DNA of 5,009 nt, taken from assembly GCA_014380155.1 (NCBI GenBank), contig JACMKJ010000602.1:1-5009 (forward strand), given 5' to 3'. Position numbers and translations under genes: made by a program. Positions 1 to 5,009 of the stretch are shown here, piece after piece (the stretch's first letter is position 1; each line of letters begins with the position of its first letter). Source of the DNA: Rhizobacter sp. Lineage in GTDB: Bacteria; Pseudomonadota; Gammaproteobacteria; Burkholderiales; Burkholderiaceae_C. The notes beneath the pieces were generated by a model, which saw nothing but the letters and a program-made list of their open reading frames with translations, was not told where the DNA came from and did no database searches.

Positions 1-768
1 CCCACCAACCCCATTCCCGGCTTGACCGCGCTGGCACCCGCAGGCGCCACCACCGGAGGTGCCGGCTTCAACCTGACGGTCAGCGGCTCGAACTTCGTGG
101 CCGGCTCGACGGTTCTCTGGAACGGCGCCAACCGGACCACCAGCTTCGTCAGTGCCACGCAACTGACAGCAGCCATTGCGGCGGCCGATATCGCGGCAGC
201 CGGCACGTCGCAGGTGACGGTGTTCAATCCGGCCCCCGGCGGCGGCACATCGGCGGCCCAATCGTTCACCGTCTCAGCCGCCACCACCGTGCAGGACCTG
301 ACGGCTGCGGGCACGGTGATTGCCAAGATCACCGCCCCCCAGGGCGGCGGCTCGCGCAACATCCAGATCATCCGCGACGGCGTGAGACCAGCTGCGGGCA
401 GCCCCCCGGGTTACACCGACCAGTACGACACCTGGGATGGCCCCAATGCTGCGGCAGACGACTGGATCGGCTACCAGTACACGACCACGCAGACCTTCAG
501 CCGGGTGCTGTTCCAGGAGGGCATCAACTTCGGTGACGGCGGCTGGTTCAACACCCTGACCGTGCAGGTGCGCCAAGGCGGCAACTGGGTCACCGTGCCA
601 GGCCTGGCCTCAACGCCTGCCTATCCCGGCGTGAACAACGGCATCCACTACGAAAGCTACACCCTGAACTTCACGCCAACGAGCGGGGACGCCATCCGCA
701 TCTTCGGCGCACCGGGCGGTGCTGCGGCGTTTATCTCTGTGGCTGAACTGCGGGTGTTTGGGCTTTGA
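1..768 (+). CDS. IPT/TIG domain and discoidin-like C-terminal domain protein, 5' partial
   Basis: The frame is open at the left edge, so the gene begins outside the window and 255 residues are visible before the TGA at 766-768. Visible residues 3 to about 91 form an IPT/TIG immunoglobulin-like domain: the segments FNLTVSGSNFVAGSTVLWNG, TQLTAAI and TSQVTVFNPAPGG follow the usual pattern of this fold. From about residue 98 to the end is a beta-rich segment with many aromatic residues (QYDTWDGPN, DDWIGYQY, ISVAELRVFG) that reads like a discoidin or F5/8 type C carbohydrate-binding module. Such arrays are typical of secreted or cell-surface proteins that bind polysaccharide or glycan, often attached to an N-terminal enzyme or further repeats. 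No C-terminal anchor, PEP-CTERM or autotransporter signal is present. The TTG at 22 is not a credible start because the IPT domain already begins upstream of it. The IPT call is firm, the discoidin call moderate, and the overall function unknown. Confidence 0.85.
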   Translation, partial: PTNPIPGLTALAPAGATTGGAGFNLTVSGSNFVAGSTVLWNGANRTTSFVSATQLTAAIAAADIAAAGTSQVTVFNPAPGGGTSAAQSFTVSAATTVQDLTAAGTVIAKITAPQGGGSRNIQIIRDGVRPAAGSPPGYTDQYDTWDGPNAAADDWIGYQYTTTQTFSRVLFQEGINFGDGGWFNTLTVQVRQGGNWVTVPGLASTPAYPGVNNGIHYESYTLNFTPTSGDAIRIFGAPGGAAAFISVAELRVFGL

Positions 769-785
769 TTCAGTGCAATGCAACG

Positions 786-803
786 GGCGCTTGCGCAGGC
801 GCC
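786..803. terminator. GC-rich hairpin between converging gene ends, possible weak terminator
   Basis: GGCGC at 786-790 can pair with GCGCC at 799-803 across an 8-base loop. It lies 17 bases past the stop of the IPT gene and 4 bases past the stop of the minus-strand remnant, where a shared terminator would be expected. Neither strand has a T-rich tail after the stem, so intrinsic termination is doubtful. Confidence 0.25.
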
Positions 804-807
804 GCGC

Positions 808-1143
808 TCATGCCTTGACCATCCGCTCGGACCTGTTGGGCAACATCGACAGGTTAAAAAGGCCGTCAGCACTGGGGCGATTTTTCAGCCCGAAGTCATC
901 GGCTAGTTCGTCAACCTGTTGCTCGACCAGCAGCTTCCGGACGTCTCCCGGACCGTGCGCGGCCGTGTCGGGCGCCCCGACATATCGCGAGGTGATGCGC
1001 CAGCGCGCCAGCTCGACCTTATCGTCCAGAAAAGGCTCGCGCTGCTTGGATTCAGACCACTCAGGGCTATTGATCAGGCGAAAGTTGATGGCATCGCTGG
1101 CCAGCCACGGAGAATCGGACGTGCACCGGGGCAGCCTGAATCG
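808..1143 (-). pseudogene. 5'-truncated remnant of an unrecognised protein gene
   Basis: On the minus strand a frame of 111 codons runs to a TGA at 810-808. It reads like real protein, with segments such as WLASDAINFRLINSPEWSES, VELARWRITSRYVG and LLVEQQVDELADDFGLKN, and many of its codons end in G or C. The frame is closed upstream by a TGA at 1146-1144. Between that stop and a methionine about 11 codons from the C-terminus there is no ATG, GTG or TTG, so no normal start exists. A different minus frame opens with ATG at 1177-1175 and runs into the same region, which would fit one frameshift near 1110-1145, but this is not proven. I do not recognise the family. Overlapping plus-strand frames (such as 919-1206) look like shadows because their composition is less protein-like. 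Most likely a decayed gene whose 5' part was lost near the AT-rich element at 1196. Confidence 0.5.
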
Positions 1144-1195
1144 TCAGATGACCCCAATCGCCGAGGCAGCTGGGCATCCGGTTTGCACTATGACG

Positions 1196-1260
1196 CTATA
1201 AATTAAATAGCTGAAACCCCTTGTATATAGTGCGCTAAAGGCCTATTTGGCTCTGATTTT
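1196..1260. repeat. AT-rich intergenic element resembling a dispersed Comamonadaceae repeat
   Basis: The segment contains TATAAATTAAATAGCTG, then TGCGCTAAAGGCCTATTTGG, then a TGATTTT end. AAATAG (1205-1210) is the inverse of CTATTT (1243-1248), and AGC (1209-1211) of GCT (1234-1236), giving an imperfect dyad. From memory, elements with an ATAGCTG half and a GCGCTAnAGGCCnATTTG half recur between genes in Comamonadaceae such as Acidovorax, Rhodoferax and Polaromonas; this was not searched. The AT content contrasts strongly with both sides. It sits downstream of the permease stop and just beyond the broken end of the gene remnant. It could act as a transcription stop or a miniature mobile element; neither is shown. 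Confidence 0.45.
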
Positions 1261-1269
1261 GGCAGTTTG

Positions 1270-1282
1270 GGCCGTCTCGGCC
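1270..1282 (-). terminator. Short GC hairpin after the permease stop, possible operon terminator
   Basis: GGCCG at 1270-1274 pairs with CGGCC at 1278-1282 around a 3-base loop, 12 bases past the permease TAA in the direction of transcription. No run of T follows on the minus strand, so this is at best a weak intrinsic terminator. The AT-rich dyad just beyond it may contribute. Confidence 0.3.
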
Positions 1283-1294
1283 ATCCTTCGCACC

Positions 1295-2062
1295 TTATTC
1301 TCCTTGCGAACCGCGATGCGCCCAGGCCGTCGTGTTTTTCTCGATGTAGCTGAACAGTTCATACATCACCATCGCCATCGCGCCGACCACCATCAGGCCG
1401 CTGAAGGCCAGCCCCATCTGCATGGCCGAGCCAGCCGAGATCAGCAGGTAGCCGATGCCTTCGTTGGCGGCGGTCATCTCGCTGACGGTGGTGCCGACAA
1501 ACGCCAGGGTGATGGCGACTTTCAGCGAGCCGAAAAAGTAAGGCATCGAGCGCGGCAGCCCGACCTTGACCAGCACGTCCCAGCGTTTGGCGCCGAGCAC
1601 ACGCAGCACGTCTTCCAGTTCAGGCTCCAGCGTAGCCAGGCCCGTCGCCATGTTCACCATTATCGGGAAGAACGAGATCAAGAACGCGGTGAGAATTGCC
1701 GGCCCAACGCCGATGCCAAACCACACCACCAGAATCGGCACGAAGGCGGCCTTGGGCAGCGCGTTGAACGCCGTCATCAGCGGGTACATCGCCGCGTAGG
1801 CCAGGCGCGAGCTGCCGATCAGGAAGCCGAGCAAGGTGCCCACCACGATCGAGATGCCAAAGCCCACCATCGTGACCCAGAAGGTGCGCCAGGCGTGGCC
1901 GGCGATCACGCCGCCGAACTCCCATGTCTGCGCCGCAATGCGCGAAGGCGCGGGGAAGATGAACTCCGAGACGTTGAAGCCGCGGCAGATCAGCTCCCAC
2001 AGCACCAGCACGGCGACCAGCAGCAGCCATGGCGCCATGGCCAAACGTTGAGCCCGGGTCAT
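1295..2062 (-). CDS. ABC transporter permease, NitT/TauT (SsuC/TauC-like) family
   Basis: This 255-residue inner-membrane protein is the translocation subunit of a binding-protein-dependent importer. Hydrophobic stretches fit about six membrane spans, at roughly residues 10-27, 61-85, 91-115, 118-141, 181-198 and 217-239. The cytoplasmic EAA loop that docks on the ATPase is clear at about 150-172, in the form DVLRVLGAKRWDVLVKVGLP, with the conserved glycine at 157 and LP at 169-170. The early segment FIFPAPSRI (residues 34-42) is characteristic of SsuC/TauC-type permeases, and the length is normal for them. The ATG at 2062-2060 overlaps the ATPase stop by four bases (ATGA), and a GGAG at 2073-2070 lies 7 bases upstream as a plausible ribosome binding site, so translation is probably coupled. 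The transported compound cannot be read from this sequence. The gene appears intact and is the last of the unit. Confidence 0.95.
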   Translation of the reverse strand: MTRAQRLAMAPWLLLVAVLVLWELICRGFNVSEFIFPAPSRIAAQTWEFGGVIAGHAWRTFWVTMVGFGISIVVGTLLGFLIGSSRLAYAAMYPLMTAFNALPKAAFVPILVVWFGIGVGPAILTAFLISFFPIMVNMATGLATLEPELEDVLRVLGAKRWDVLVKVGLPRSMPYFFGSLKVAITLAFVGTTVSEMTAANEGIGYLLISAGSAMQMGLAFSGLMVVGAMAMVMYELFSYIEKNTTAWAHRGSQGE

Positions 2063-2868
2063 GCTGCGGCTCCCACCGGCTTGCGGATGACACCGATGTG
2101 TTCACGCAACTCCAGCACGATGTCGGTGAACTCCTTGGTGTAGGTCAGCTCCAGCTCGCGCGGGCGTGGCAGCTCGATCTTGCGTTGCACCAGCATGCGC
2201 CCGGGGCTGCGGCTCATCACATAGACCGTGTCGGCGAGGAACACCGCTTCGCGCAGGTCGTGCGTGACCAGGATGACGTTGAATTTCTGCACCGTCCAGA
2301 GGTCGCGCAAGATGCACCACAACTCTTCGCGCGTGAAGGCATCGAGCGCGCCGAAAGGCTCGTCGAGCAGCAGCATCTTGGGTTCGTGGATCAGCGCGCG
2401 GCAGATCGACGCGCGCTGCTGCATGCCGCCCGAGAGCTGCCACGGAAACTTGTCTTCGTAGCCACCGAGGCCCACGCTTTGCAGCAGCTTGCGCGCCTTG
2501 TCGGCGTATTCGCCGCGCTTCGCGCGGAAGCTGCTGCGGTAGGGCTCGACGATCTCGAGCGGCAGCAGCACGTTGTCGAGCGTGGTGCGCCAGGGCAACA
2601 GCGACGGCGCCTGAAAGGCCATGCCGGTGATCTTGAGCGGGCCGCTCACCTCCTTGCCGTCGATCAGGATGCTGCCTTGCGACGGCATCTTCAAGCCCGT
2701 GGCGAGCTTCATGAAGGTGGACTTGCCGCAACCCGAAGGCCCCACGATGGCGATGAACTCGCCCTGGTCGACCTGCAGCGAGATGTCTTCGACGGCGTAC
2801 TGTTTTTTGGCCAGCAGCTCGTCGTTGTAGGCGAGCCAGACATTGCGAAAGTCCACAAAAGAGGTCAT
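2059..2868 (-). CDS. ABC transporter ATP-binding protein, NitT/TauT (SsuB/TauB-like) family
   Basis: This 269-residue cytoplasmic ATPase powers import through the adjacent permease. All nucleotide-binding motifs are intact: Walker A GPSGCGKST at residues 43-51, Q-loop glutamine 86 in FQAPSLLPW, signature LSGGMQQR at 145-152, Walker B MLLLDEP at 165-171 with Asp169 and the catalytic Glu170, D-loop ALDAFT at 174-179, and switch His203 in VTHDLREAVF. The LLPWRTTLDNV segment and the overall length match the SsuB/TauB/NrtD group. A C-terminal tail of about 40 residues follows the core and contains no obvious extra domain. The start overlaps the hydrolase stop by four bases (ATGA) and has no evident Shine-Dalgarno sequence, which supports re-initiation by ribosomes finishing the hydrolase. 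The stop overlaps the permease start in the same way. The substrate is undetermined. Confidence 0.96.
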   Translation of the reverse strand: MTSFVDFRNVWLAYNDELLAKKQYAVEDISLQVDQGEFIAIVGPSGCGKSTFMKLATGLKMPSQGSILIDGKEVSGPLKITGMAFQAPSLLPWRTTLDNVLLPLEIVEPYRSSFRAKRGEYADKARKLLQSVGLGGYEDKFPWQLSGGMQQRASICRALIHEPKMLLLDEPFGALDAFTREELWCILRDLWTVQKFNVILVTHDLREAVFLADTVYVMSRSPGRMLVQRKIELPRPRELELTYTKEFTDIVLELREHIGVIRKPVGAAA

Positions 2869-3770
2869 GGCGGTTTGGGCAATTGGTTGATGACGGACTT
2901 CACGGCCTGTTGGTAGAGCTGGGGTGCTTCGCTGTGCAGGTAGCTGTGCGTGCCCCCCGACACTTCGACCCAGCGCACACCCGGCCGGGCGGCATCACGC
3001 AATTTCCGGCCCAGGGCGACGGGAACGGTTTTGTCCTGGTCGCCGTGGATCATCAGGATGGGCGCGTCGACCCGCCCGATCTTGCTGAGGGAGTCGAACT
3101 TCTGCCGCGTGATCCACGAGGCGATCGTGCCCCAGAACCCCACCGCCGCGGCCACGTCGGGCATGTTGGTGAAGGTCGATTCCACGATCAGCGCACCGTA
3201 GTCGGTGAGGTAGTGCTTGCGACTGGCGAGGTTGACGGCCACGCCGCCACCCATCGAGTGGCCGAAGATCACGCGTTGGCGCGGGTCGGGCTGGCGGCGT
3301 GCGAGTTCGCTCCAGGCGGTGTCAGCGTCGGCGAGGATGGTGGCCTCGGAAGGCACCATGGGTGTGCTGTCGCCCCAGCCGCGGTAGTCGACCGCCAGCA
3401 CGTTGAAGCCCGCCTCGCGCAGGGCTTCGATCTTCGGGCGGTTGCGGTAGAGGTTGCGAAAGGTGCCGTGCAGGTAGAGCAGCGCCGGCGCGTTGGGCTC
3501 TTTCGCGGGCAGCCACCAGAACTGCAGCGTGTCAGTCGTCCCTGCGGTCAGGCCGGGAACGCTGATGGTGAAGGTCTCGTCGCCCGGGCTCAGGCCCTTG
3601 AAGTCGGCGGGCCGCCCGGGGCTCGGGCGGTAGACCAGCTCGCGCTCCTTGACGTCCCACCAGGCGCACCCGCCAAGTGAAGAGAGCAGGCAAAGCGTCA
3701 CACACCCCGTCGCGAAGCCCCGTACCCGCAGGGCGGAAGGGCCCAAAAACCTGGCGACAATCGTCATCAT
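2865..3770 (-). CDS. Lipoprotein alpha/beta hydrolase (BEM46/ABHD13-like)
   Basis: This 301-residue alpha/beta hydrolase carries a lipoprotein signal: basic residues up to Arg17, a hydrophobic stretch, then the lipobox LGGC with Cys35 as the acylated residue. Ala-Trp follow the cysteine rather than Asp, which under the E. coli Lol rule suggests the outer membrane. The catalytic machinery is visible: an oxyanion segment LHGTF at 100-104, nucleophile elbow GHSMGG with Ser172, acid Asp246 in HGDQDKTVP, and His275 in GGTHS. Family members are serine esterases, lipases or amidases of varied substrate; the substrate here is unknown. It is the first gene of a coupled unit with the ATPase and permease (ATGA junction at 2868-2865), so its product may process the transported compound. 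The N-terminus starts with two ATGs. AAGGA at 3780-3776 is 5 bases from the first (3770) and 8 from the second (3767), so the second may be the true start, giving 300 residues. Confidence 0.9.
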   Translation of the reverse strand: MMTIVARFLGPSALRVRGFATGCVTLCLLSSLGGCAWWDVKERELVYRPSPGRPADFKGLSPGDETFTISVPGLTAGTTDTLQFWWLPAKEPNAPALLYLHGTFRNLYRNRPKIEALREAGFNVLAVDYRGWGDSTPMVPSEATILADADTAWSELARRQPDPRQRVIFGHSMGGGVAVNLASRKHYLTDYGALIVESTFTNMPDVAAAVGFWGTIASWITRQKFDSLSKIGRVDAPILMIHGDQDKTVPVALGRKLRDAARPGVRWVEVSGGTHSYLHSEAPQLYQQAVKSVINQLPKPP

Positions 3771-4302
3771 GAGATTCCTTGTTCCTGCCGTGGCGGGTGG
3801 GCTGCTTTGTTGCGCCCCGCCTGTTTATTCACAGACTTCTGTGCCTGAGGTAGTGCCATCCAGTGAGCCGGCCGCCTTTGCGACGGCACCACCCCCACGC
3901 GATTCCTGGCGGCTGATGGCGTCGCCGTTTTCGTACCATTATTCACGCGACGAGGCTCACCGGCCGGTGCTCATGATCGGGCTGGAGCGGCAGCGCTCCG
4001 ACGGCTACGTTTGGGGCGGCACCTATTTCAGCAACTCGTTCGGGCAGCCCAGTGGCTACGTCTACGTGGGCGAGCGGCTGGCCAACTGGAGCCAATACCC
4101 GCAGCTGTTTGCCCAGTGGACTGCGGGCGTGCTGTATGGCTACAAGGGCGAATTCAAGGACAAGGTGCCGCTGAACCACGGCGGGTTTTCGCCGGGAGCG
4201 GTGCTGTCGGTGGGCTGGCAGTTCACGCCGGTCTATTCGGCGCAGCTGAATGTGCTGGGCAACTCGGCGCTGATGTTCCAGGTGTCGGTCGATTTGCCCT
4301 GA
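3769..4302 (+). CDS. Small exported protein, probable PagP-like outer-membrane beta-barrel
   Basis: The 177-residue product begins with a Sec signal peptide (MRFLVPAVAGGLLCC..., likely cleaved after VYS at residue 21), followed by a Pro/Ala/Ser-rich linker to about residue 45. The rest is made of short alternating, aromatic- and glycine-rich strands (YVWGGTYFSNS, SGYVYVGERL, AVLSVGWQF, ALMFQVSVDL), as expected of a small beta-barrel. The order of the last half, TAGV near 118, KVPL near 132, LSVGW near 146 and a final strand, recalls the end of PagP, the lipid A palmitoyltransferase. PagP's catalytic Asp-Ser pair is not evident, so enzyme activity is doubtful. In-frame extension to the TTG at 3649 is possible but would bury the signal peptide, so ATG 3769 is preferred, although no Shine-Dalgarno sequence precedes it. 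It lies head to head with the hydrolase and converges on the binding-protein gene 9 bases away. Gene reality is well supported; the fold is inferred. Confidence 0.75.
   Translation: MRFLVPAVAGGLLCCAPPVYSQTSVPEVVPSSEPAAFATAPPPRDSWRLMASPFSYHYSRDEAHRPVLMIGLERQRSDGYVWGGTYFSNSFGQPSGYVYVGERLANWSQYPQLFAQWTAGVLYGYKGEFKDKVPLNHGGFSPGAVLSVGWQFTPVYSAQLNVLGNSALMFQVSVDLP
3776..3780 (-). promoter_or_regulatory. Shine-Dalgarno-like AAGGA of the hydrolase gene
   Basis: AAGGA on the minus strand lies 5 bases before the ATG at 3770 and 8 before the ATG at 3767. The longer spacing is nearer the usual optimum, favouring 3767. It lies inside the first codons of the opposite-strand gene, so that gene's codons 3-4 carry this signal. 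Confidence 0.45.
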
Positions 4303-4311
4303 GGCGCCGCG

Positions 4312-5009
4312 TTACTTCTTGGCGGCCTTACTGAAGATGTCGCGCTCGGCGGCTGCGGGCAGGTAGCCCCCGTTCCACACCGCTGAGGCGTTGACCCGCT
4401 CCTTGGTGGCGAATGCATCCGACACCTGGCTGGCCATCAGCGCCAGGCGTGCGCTCTTGGCTTCGCCGAAACCTTCGGCCTTGGCATCGGCGGTCAGAAC
4501 CGTGGCATCGAGCGCGAGCTTCAGGCGGCGTGTTTCGAGCTCTTCGTTGATGATGCCGTCACGCGCTTTCACGGTGGCGATCGAGGCCTTGGGGTCGGCG
4601 ATCACGTCTTTCACGCCCTTGCTGAAGGCGCGCAAAAACGCCTTCACCGCCTCGGGGTTCTTCTTCAGGAATTCTTCGCCCACGATGATGGCGTTGCCGT
4701 ACAGCTTCACGCCGTAGGTGGGGTAGGGCAGGATCACCACGTCTTCGGCTTTCACCCCGCGTGCTTCGAGGTTGAGCAGCGAGGTGAACGAGAAGCCGGT
4801 GATGGCGTCGATGTCACCGCGCACGAGCATGGTTTCGCGCAAAGGCGGGTCCATCGCGGTCCAGGCGACATTGCTCACGTTGTTGGCCTTGGCAAAGATC
4901 GGCCAGGCTTTGCGGCCGGCGTCGAACACTGGGGCGCCCAGCTTCTTGCCGTTGAGGTCGGCCGGGGTCTTGATGCCGCTCTTCTTGAGCGCGAGCACGG
5001 CGGCCGGCG
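4312..5009 (-). CDS. ABC transporter substrate-binding protein, NMT1/THI5-like (NitT/TauT family), 5' partial
   Basis: The frame is open at the right edge and ends with TAA at 4314-4312, leaving 231 C-terminal residues. These match the later part of an NMT1/THI5-like (SsuA/TauA/NitT) periplasmic binding protein. GIKTPADLNGKKLGAP is the conserved step entering the second half of the ligand-binding core. DPPLRETMLVRGDIDAITGF is the segment whose aspartate-rich loop usually faces the ligand, and EEFLKKNPEAVKAFLRAFSK is the typical C-lobe helix. The missing part should hold a signal peptide and roughly the first 100 residues. The GTG at 4998 is internal to the domain and not the start. The protein would deliver ligand to the permease at 1295-2062, but it is separated from that unit by an opposite-strand gene. 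The ligand cannot be assigned. Confidence 0.9.
   Translation of the reverse strand, partial: PAAVLALKKSGIKTPADLNGKKLGAPVFDAGRKAWPIFAKANNVSNVAWTAMDPPLRETMLVRGDIDAITGFSFTSLLNLEARGVKAEDVVILPYPTYGVKLYGNAIIVGEEFLKKNPEAVKAFLRAFSKGVKDVIADPKASIATVKARDGIINEELETRRLKLALDATVLTADAKAEGFGEAKSARLALMASQVSDAFATKERVNASAVWNGGYLPAAAERDIFSKAAKK

Larger units (their letters stand above)
769..1294. other. Intergenic stretch without an intact gene
   Basis: This 526-base gap between the IPT gene and the permease stop holds, in order, a short hairpin near the IPT stop, the minus-strand remnant, an AT-rich repeat-like element and a hairpin past the permease stop. Base composition falls sharply around 1190-1260 compared with the GC-rich flanks. 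I see no tRNA, small-RNA signature, transposase fragment or convincing promoter. Confidence 0.6.

Noticed and set aside
719..1201. Plus-strand frames at 719-1201 and 919-1206 as small genes
   Set aside because: The first overlaps the end of the IPT gene and is rich in Ser, Arg and Cys; the second is the reverse of the more protein-like minus-strand frame. Neither has a credible ribosome binding site or domain.
1247..2143. Long plus-strand open frame of 298 codons antisense to the permease
   Set aside because: It is rich in His, Arg, Gln and Ala with no domain pattern, as expected of the reverse of a GC-rich gene, and the minus-strand permease is unmistakable.
2029..2916. Plus-strand open frame of 295 codons over the ATPase gene
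   Set aside because: Low-complexity Arg/His/Ala/Gln composition opposite an ATPase with every expected motif; a shadow frame.
2883..3680. Plus-strand open frame of 265 codons over the hydrolase gene
   Set aside because: Antisense shadow of a hydrolase with a complete catalytic triad and lipobox; the frame shows no recognisable protein features.
3649..3768. A 40-residue N-terminal extension of the exported barrel protein from TTG 3649
   Set aside because: It would place charged, proline-rich sequence before a clear signal peptide and lies wholly within the hydrolase coding sequence; ATG 3769 explains the protein better.
4391..4717. Plus-strand open frame antisense to the substrate-binding protein
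   Set aside because: Ser/Ala-rich shadow of a well-conserved binding-protein gene.
1..5009. CRISPR array, toxin-antitoxin pair, transposase or RNA gene
   Set aside because: No regularly spaced direct repeats, no small overlapping gene pair of that type, no DDE or recombinase motif and no tRNA-like cloverleaf were seen by reading both strands.

Overview
The window looks like chromosomal DNA of a high-GC betaproteobacterium, most likely of the order Burkholderiales (Comamonadaceae or a close relative). The basis is strong G/C preference at third codon positions, the style of the transporter proteins, and an AT-rich intergenic element resembling one I recall from Comamonadaceae genomes. The genus cannot be fixed from the sequence.

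Layout. Positions 1-768 (+) hold the 3' end of a gene for a modular secreted or surface protein: an IPT/TIG immunoglobulin-like domain followed by a discoidin (F5/8 type C)-like beta-sandwich. Positions 769-1294 carry no intact gene. They hold a minus-strand gene remnant (808-1143) with no usable start codon, an AT-rich repeat-like element (about 1196-1260) and two short GC-rich hairpins. Positions 1295-3770 (-) are a tightly packed three-gene unit, read from right to left: a lipoprotein alpha/beta hydrolase, an ABC ATPase and an ABC permease of the NitT/TauT (SsuBC/TauBC-like) class. Both junctions are 4-base ATGA overlaps. Positions 3769-4302 (+) encode a small exported protein, probably an outer-membrane beta-barrel distantly like PagP; its start codon overlaps the hydrolase start head to head. 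Positions 4312-5009 (-) are the 3' part of an NMT1/THI5-like periplasmic substrate-binding protein gene, cut by the window edge.

How it fits together. The binding protein, ATPase and permease make a complete importer of the NitT/TauT type. The substrate is not evident; the family handles small molecules such as sulfonates, nitrate, pyrimidines and riboflavin or thiamine precursors. The translationally coupled lipoprotein hydrolase would act in the periplasm or at the outer membrane, and could release the transported compound from an ester or amide precursor (inference). The exported barrel gene lies between the binding protein and the rest of the importer on the opposite strand. It is either an outer-membrane partner or an unrelated insertion.

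I found no CRISPR array, tRNA, rRNA, transposase or clear defence system. The most interesting points are the hydrolase-ABC coupling, the opposite-strand barrel gene inside the transporter locus, and the remnant plus repeat in the only sizeable gap.
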